Origin: Aquabacterium sp. OR-4
GTDB taxonomy: Bacteria > Pseudomonadota > Gammaproteobacteria > Burkholderiales > Burkholderiaceae_C
Reading direction: 5' to 3'
Assembly: GCF_025290835.2 (NCBI RefSeq)
Contig: NZ_JAOCQD020000004.1
Location: 248,001-312,000 of the forward strand
Length of the DNA: 64,000 bases
Shown here: positions 56,801-62,800 of the stretch, in pieces
How positions within the stretch are numbered: the first letter of the stretch is position 1
How the letters are laid out: each line of letters begins with the position of its first letter
Position numbers and translations under genes: made by a program
Notes under the pieces: generated by a model
The model's input: only the letters and a program-made list of their open reading frames with translations
The model's database searches: none
What the model was told of the DNA's origin: nothing

Positions 56801-59800
56801 GTAGCGGTACTCGCGGCCGCCGATGGTCAGCAGCCACAGGTCGCCGGCGGCGACGCGGCCGCTCAGCGCCAGACGGGCGCTGGTGTAGTAGTCGCGCGGG
56901 GTTTCGGCGGTGGTGGCGGTGGTGCCGCTCAGGCCCGGGCGGTTGAGCATGCCGGGCGCAACGGTGATGGTGTAGGTGTCGTGCCGGCCGTCGCCGGTGC
57001 CCTTGACCAGGGTGTAGGGCGTGCGCGCATCGAGCGTGGGCATGGCGCCGGTCTCGGCCCCCGCATTGCCGACCTCGGGGTTGTCGAAGGTGAACCACTG
57101 CGCCGCGTTGTCCAGGCTCTGGCCGGCACCAGCCGGCACGCTGACGGGCGCGGTATCAACCCACGACTGCGCGTTTTCGGGCGTGGCCGAGGCGGCAAAC
57201 AGGAAGCGGCTGGCCTCGCGCTGCTGCAGCGAGACCTGCAGCGTGTAGTCGGCGCCCTGCGGCACGCCGTAGGAGCCGCGGTTCAGCCAGGGCAGCATGT
57301 TGCGCACGGCCACCGTGTAGGTGCCGGCGCTGGTGATGCCGTACTGCAGGTAGTCGTCGTACCAGGTGCTGCTGCCGCTGCCGCCCTGCGCCGGGCTGGC
57401 GCGGCCCTGGCCGGTGGCCAGCGCCACGCCCTGGTCGTCGAGCAGCAGCAGCTGCGAGCGCCACAGCACGCTGTCGCCGCGCGCATAGCCGTGGTCGATG
57501 TCGAAGGTGGCGGTGACGCGGCCGCCGCCGGCGCTGAGCATGGCGGCGGTGACGGTGAAGCGGTAGTAGTCGATCTCGTCGCTGCCGCTGCCACGCACGC
57601 TCAGGTGCGGCGTGACATTGGGGTGGGCCACGGCATCGGCGTCGAAGAAGGCCGGGTCGTGGGCCACCGACCACTGCGCGAAGTCGAGCGTCTGCGCATC
57701 GAGGCGGCTGTGGTTGCTGCCATTGGCCACCAGCACCGGCGCGCCGAACTGGCCGCTGAGCTGGGTCACGGCGCCCGCCGTGGCCGCACTGCCGCCCAGC
57801 GCGCTGCCCAGCTGGGCGGCCAGGTCGCTGGCCAGGCTCAGCAGGCTGGCGCCGGCCGTGGTGCTGACGCTGCGCGTGAGCGTGCCGGCGCTGGTGGTGA
57901 CCGTGATCGTCCAGGTCTCGCCGGCCGCCACGCTGCCGCTGAAGGCCACCGCCACCGCGCGTGTGTTCAGGCCGGTGACCGTGGTGCGGCCACGCGGCAG
58001 GGTGTCGGCATCGCTGCTGGCGCGCAGCGTGACGCTGCTGATGTCGGCCGCGGCAAACAGGCGCAGCAGCGCGCCGTCGGCGGCCTGGCCCAGCACGCTG
58101 CCATGGCCCAGCACCGCGCCATCGGTGGGCTCGATCACGTCGGTCGAGCCGCCGGGCTGGGTGATGATGACCTGCTGCACATCGTTGTCGTACAGCGTGG
58201 CGTCGAGCGCGGCCACCTGCAGGCCGGCGGCCAGGCGGTCGTTGGTGGCGCCCAGGGTCAGGCCATGGGTCTGGCCGTCGAGGGTCAGCGCAAAGCGCTG
58301 GCCAGCGGCCAGTGCGGCGCCCAGACGCAGCACCAGCGGGGCCTGGGCGCTGGCGCGGCTGTCGAGCGTGATGCCGTCCAGCGCCAGGGCGCCAAAGCCG
58401 CGGCTGTCGCCGGCCTGGCGCGCGATGCTCAGCTGGCCCGGCGTGCTGTCGTCGACCGTGAAGTTGCCGGCCAGGTCGGCCAGGATCTGGGCCCGCAGGT
58501 TGGCCAGCACATCGGCCGCGCTGGTGGCCATGAAGGCGGCCTGCGTGGCCGCGCTCACTGCATGGGTGATGCGGGCGTAGTGCTGGCCTTCGATCAGGCT
58601 GTCGTCCAGCGCCATCAGGCTCACCGCCTGCGGCACGAACCAGTTGCCGGCATCGAACTGCAGCGGCGCGCCGCTGATCGCCAGCTGCTGCTCGCCCAGC
58701 TGCAGCGCGCTCACCTGCACCGGGCCGCTGGGCGCGCGGGTGAGCACCACGCTGTAGCCGGCGGCCGCGCCGCCTTCCACCGCCACCAGGCCGTCGGCCG
58801 GGCCGGCCACCAGCACCGCCGGCGCGTCGTCGTCCACCAGCTGCACGGCCACGCCGGTGACGGTGACGCCGTCGTAGGCGCCGCCATCGTCGGCCGCCGC
58901 ACCCTGGCGCACCTGGTGCTGGATGGTCAGCGTGCGCAGGCCCTCGGCCAGCGTGTCCTGCGGCGCGCTGACGCTCACGCGCTGCGGCGTGAACCAGTTG
59001 CTGCGGTCGAACACCAGGGTCACGCCCTGGAGGTTGGGCGCGCTCAGGCGGGGCGGGATGCCGGTGTCGGGGATGTCGGTGCTGAGCGCCAGGCCCTGGC
59101 CGCCGGCACGGCGCTCGGCCTCGCGCACGGTGGGCGGCACGGCGGTGACGTAGACCGTGTCTTCCGGCGGGCGGGTCAGCACCACGGTGTAGCTGGCCAG
59201 CACCAGGCCGGTGTAGGCGTGGCTGCTGTCCTCGAACACCCGCAGCAGCTGCGCCACCGGGCTGATCATCACGCCGGCGGTGTCGCCGTCGTGCACGTTC
59301 ACCGAGACATCGGGCACGGCCAGGTTCGGCGCGGTCATCTCCACCAGGCCGCTCTGGCCGCGGCCGTCGTTGGCCACCACGGCCACGTTGGCGCCATCGG
59401 CGCTGCCGCCCACATCGAAGCTGTCGCTGCCCAGGCCGCCCAGCAGCGTGAGCTGCACGTCGGCGCTGGTGCTGCCGATGGTGAAGCGGTCGTTGCCCTC
59501 GAGCGCGTCGACCACCACCTTCTCCACCCCGGCGTAGCTGGCAAACACGCCGGCGCCGTAGACACCGCGGTGGGTGACCACGAAGTCGTCGCCGAACTCG
59601 GTGCCCAGCACGGTGATCTGGTCGAAGCCGTCGCCGCCTTCCACGGTGACCGGGGCGTTCACCGTGTAGCGCACGGTGTCGGCGCCCAGGCCGCCGTTGA
59701 TGTGGGTGAACTTGGCGTTGGGGTCGTTGGGGTCCACGCGCACGAAGGCGCGCACCAGGAAGGTGTCGTCGTCCTCGTCGCCGCTCAGGTTGAGCGTGTT

Positions 59801-62800
59801 GCGGCTGTGATAGACGACGAAGCTGTCGTCGCCGGTGCCGCCGCGCAGCGTGCTGGCCACGCTGATGCCGTTGCTGAGGTAGCCCTGGGTGGTGAGCTCG
59901 GTCTCGATGCGGTCGGCCGGCGCCAGGCCGGCGTCGGCATCGCGGGCCGACTGGAACAGCTGGCCGACCTGGAAGCTGTCGTTGCCGGCGCCGCCGTCGA
60001 TGGTGGTGACCAGGCTGTTGTCGTCGAGCACGAAGCTGTCGTCGCCATCGCGGCCGAACAGGCTGAGGCCGCCGCGCAGGCTGGCCGCGTAGTTCAGGCG
60101 CTCGGTCACGCTGCGGCCATCGGCGCCCACCGCCATCACCGCGGTCTTGCGCAGGAACAGCGTGTCGGCGCGGTCGGTGCCGTAGACCTTGAGCGCATCA
60201 ACGCCGGGGTCGCTGGGGTCGGCGGCATCGTTGACATCGATCACCGAGCTGCCGCTGCCGGCCAGGGCCACGCGGTACTCGTCGCTGCCGGCCTGGCCCT
60301 GCAGCGTGAGCAGCGCGCCGATGCCGTTGCGGTGGGTCTGGCTGAGGCCGTCGGCCTTGAAGCCGATGTTGAACTGGTCGTTGCCGGCGCCGCCCCGCAG
60401 CGTGGTGAGGCCGGCCAGCGTGTCGACGCTGATCATGTCGTCGCCAGCGCCGGCGTCGACCACGGTGACGCCGGCATGCGTGCTGGCGATGAACAGCGCA
60501 TCGGGCCGGCCGGCGTTGTCGCCCAGCAGCAGGTGCAGGGTTTCGAACTGGCCGTAGGCGATGCCGCCGCCCGGCGCCATGCCCAGGCCGCTGACCAGCG
60601 TGGCCGCCAGTGCGCTGGTGCGCCCGGCCGCCAGCGCGCTGGCGTTGGCGCGGTCGTCCAGCGTGAGGCTGTCCTGGCCGCTGCCGCCGCTCAGCGTGAC
60701 GCGGCTGCGCACCTCGGCCAGCTGGCTGGCCTGGCCGACGCTGAAGCTGTCGTCGCCCTGGCGGCTGCTGATGTGCACCGGCGTGCCGGCCGCGGTGGAG
60801 GCCACCTGCACCGTGTTGCTGCCCTGGCCCAGGCCGATGTTCAGCTGCTCGAGGCCGGCGTACTCGATGGCCAGCGCGCTGAGCCCGGCCACCGTGCGGT
60901 CGGTGACGGTGACGCGCTGGGCCACGCGGTCGCCGGCGGCATCCAGGCTCAGGCTGTCGCCGCTGCCGCTGCCGCCGTCCACCTGCAGCAGCGCGGTGAT
61001 GCCGCTCACCGTGCCCTGGTCGTCGGTGAAGGGCAGGCTGGCCGTGCCCACGTGCACCGTGTCGCTGCCGTCGCCGGTGTCCACGCGGGTGCGGCTGGCG
61101 ATGGTTTCCACCGTCACCGTGTCGCTGCCGCCGCCGCTGAACAGATCGACGGCGGTGGCCGCCAGCGTGCTGCGCACCGTCAGCACATCGGCCTGCTCGC
61201 CGGTGCGCACGGTCAGCTGCTCGAGCCCGGCGTAGGCGATGCGGCCCTGGGCCAGGCCGTCCAGCGCGGTGGCGCTGAGGCTCAGCGTGGCGGCGCCGTT
61301 GAGGGTGTTGACCACCAGCGTGTCGGTGCCACCATCGGCCACCGTGCGCTGCAGCTGGAAGGGCCGCGTGCCCACGGCCAGCTGCTGGCGGTAGACGCTC
61401 AGCGTGGCCGGCGTGTTGCTGCTGGTGACATAGCCGGCCGTGCCCGGCGCGGCCGCCTGGTTGACCACGCGCGCCACCGGCGTGGCATGGCGCGCCAGCA
61501 CCTCGAGGCCGTTGCTGTCGTAGTAGACCAGTGGCGCAGCGTTGCTGCTGGTGGCCGCATACAGGCGGTTGGCGCCGGGCGTGGTGCTGGCCTGGCCCAG
61601 CTCGTTGAGGTAGATCGGCAGCAGCGCGGTACCGCTGGGCGCCACGCGCGTGACCACCACCGAGGCATTGGCCAGGTTGGTGGTCTCGAAGCCGTTGGCA
61701 TCGCGGTACAGCGTGCCGCTGCCGGCCGCGATGGCCTCGCGGTGGCCGCTGGCCACCAGCGTGCGCACGCCCTCGTCGTCGAGGTACACCGGCTCGTCGG
61801 CATGGACGATGGCCTGGCGCAGGCCGCTGCCGGTTTGCGCCACGCCGCTGGCGGTGATGAACAGCGGGTTGCCCGCGCCATCGGTGCGCTGGAAGCCCAG
61901 GCGGCCGGTCTGGCGCAGCGGATCGGCCGAGGCCACGGTGCTCGGGTTGCCGTTGGCATCGAGGTACAGGCTCACCAGCGTGGGCCGCTGCAGGCTGGCC
62001 AGCTGGCGCGCACCGGCCGTGGCCGTGGTGCGCAGCGCGCCCGTGGTATCGACAAACAGGCCGGTGCTGCGCGGCAGGCCGGTGCCGCGCAGATCGGCCA
62101 GGCTCAGCACCGCCGGGCGCAGGCCGGCAAAGGCGTCGTCGCTGACCACCCACTCACCGGCCAGGTTGCGGTGCTTGTACAGCGGCGTGCCGGCGCGGTA
62201 GCCCTTGTGCGTGTCGAGAAAGCTCTGGTAGGCCACCGCCGTGCCGGCATCGCCCACGCGGAACACCTCGCCGGTGATGCGCTCGGTGTTCAGCTCGAGC
62301 TGGCCCACACTGTTGACGCGCAGGTACAGCGGCACGGCCTGCGGGTGGTTGAAATCGACCACCACGGTGTAGTTGAGGCCGATGGCCGTGCTGCTGATCA
62401 CGTTGCCGGGGTAGCGGTAGTAGCCCCACAGCTGCACGCCGCTGAGCTGCACGCCGGTGGCGGCCAGCGGCTGGGCCACGGCGCGGTTGCCGTTGCCGTC
62501 GATGTAGAGCGCCTGGGTCTGGCCGGCCACCGGTGCCAGCGCGGCCACCTGGGTGAGCAGCGCGCCTTCGGCCCAGTTGCTGAGCTCGCCGCTGCTGTTG
62601 CGGTACAGCGGCATCGGCAGGGCCTGGCCCTGCACCACGGCCACCGCCTGCTGGCCGGTGTCGCGGGTGGTGAAGCGGCCCTGGCTGTCCAGGAACAGCG
62701 GCGTGCCGCCGGCCTGGTCGATCACATACAGCGGCTTGCCGGTGTTGCTGGTGACGCGCTGGCCCAGCGCGTCTTCGTACAGCGCGCGGCCGGCGGCGTC

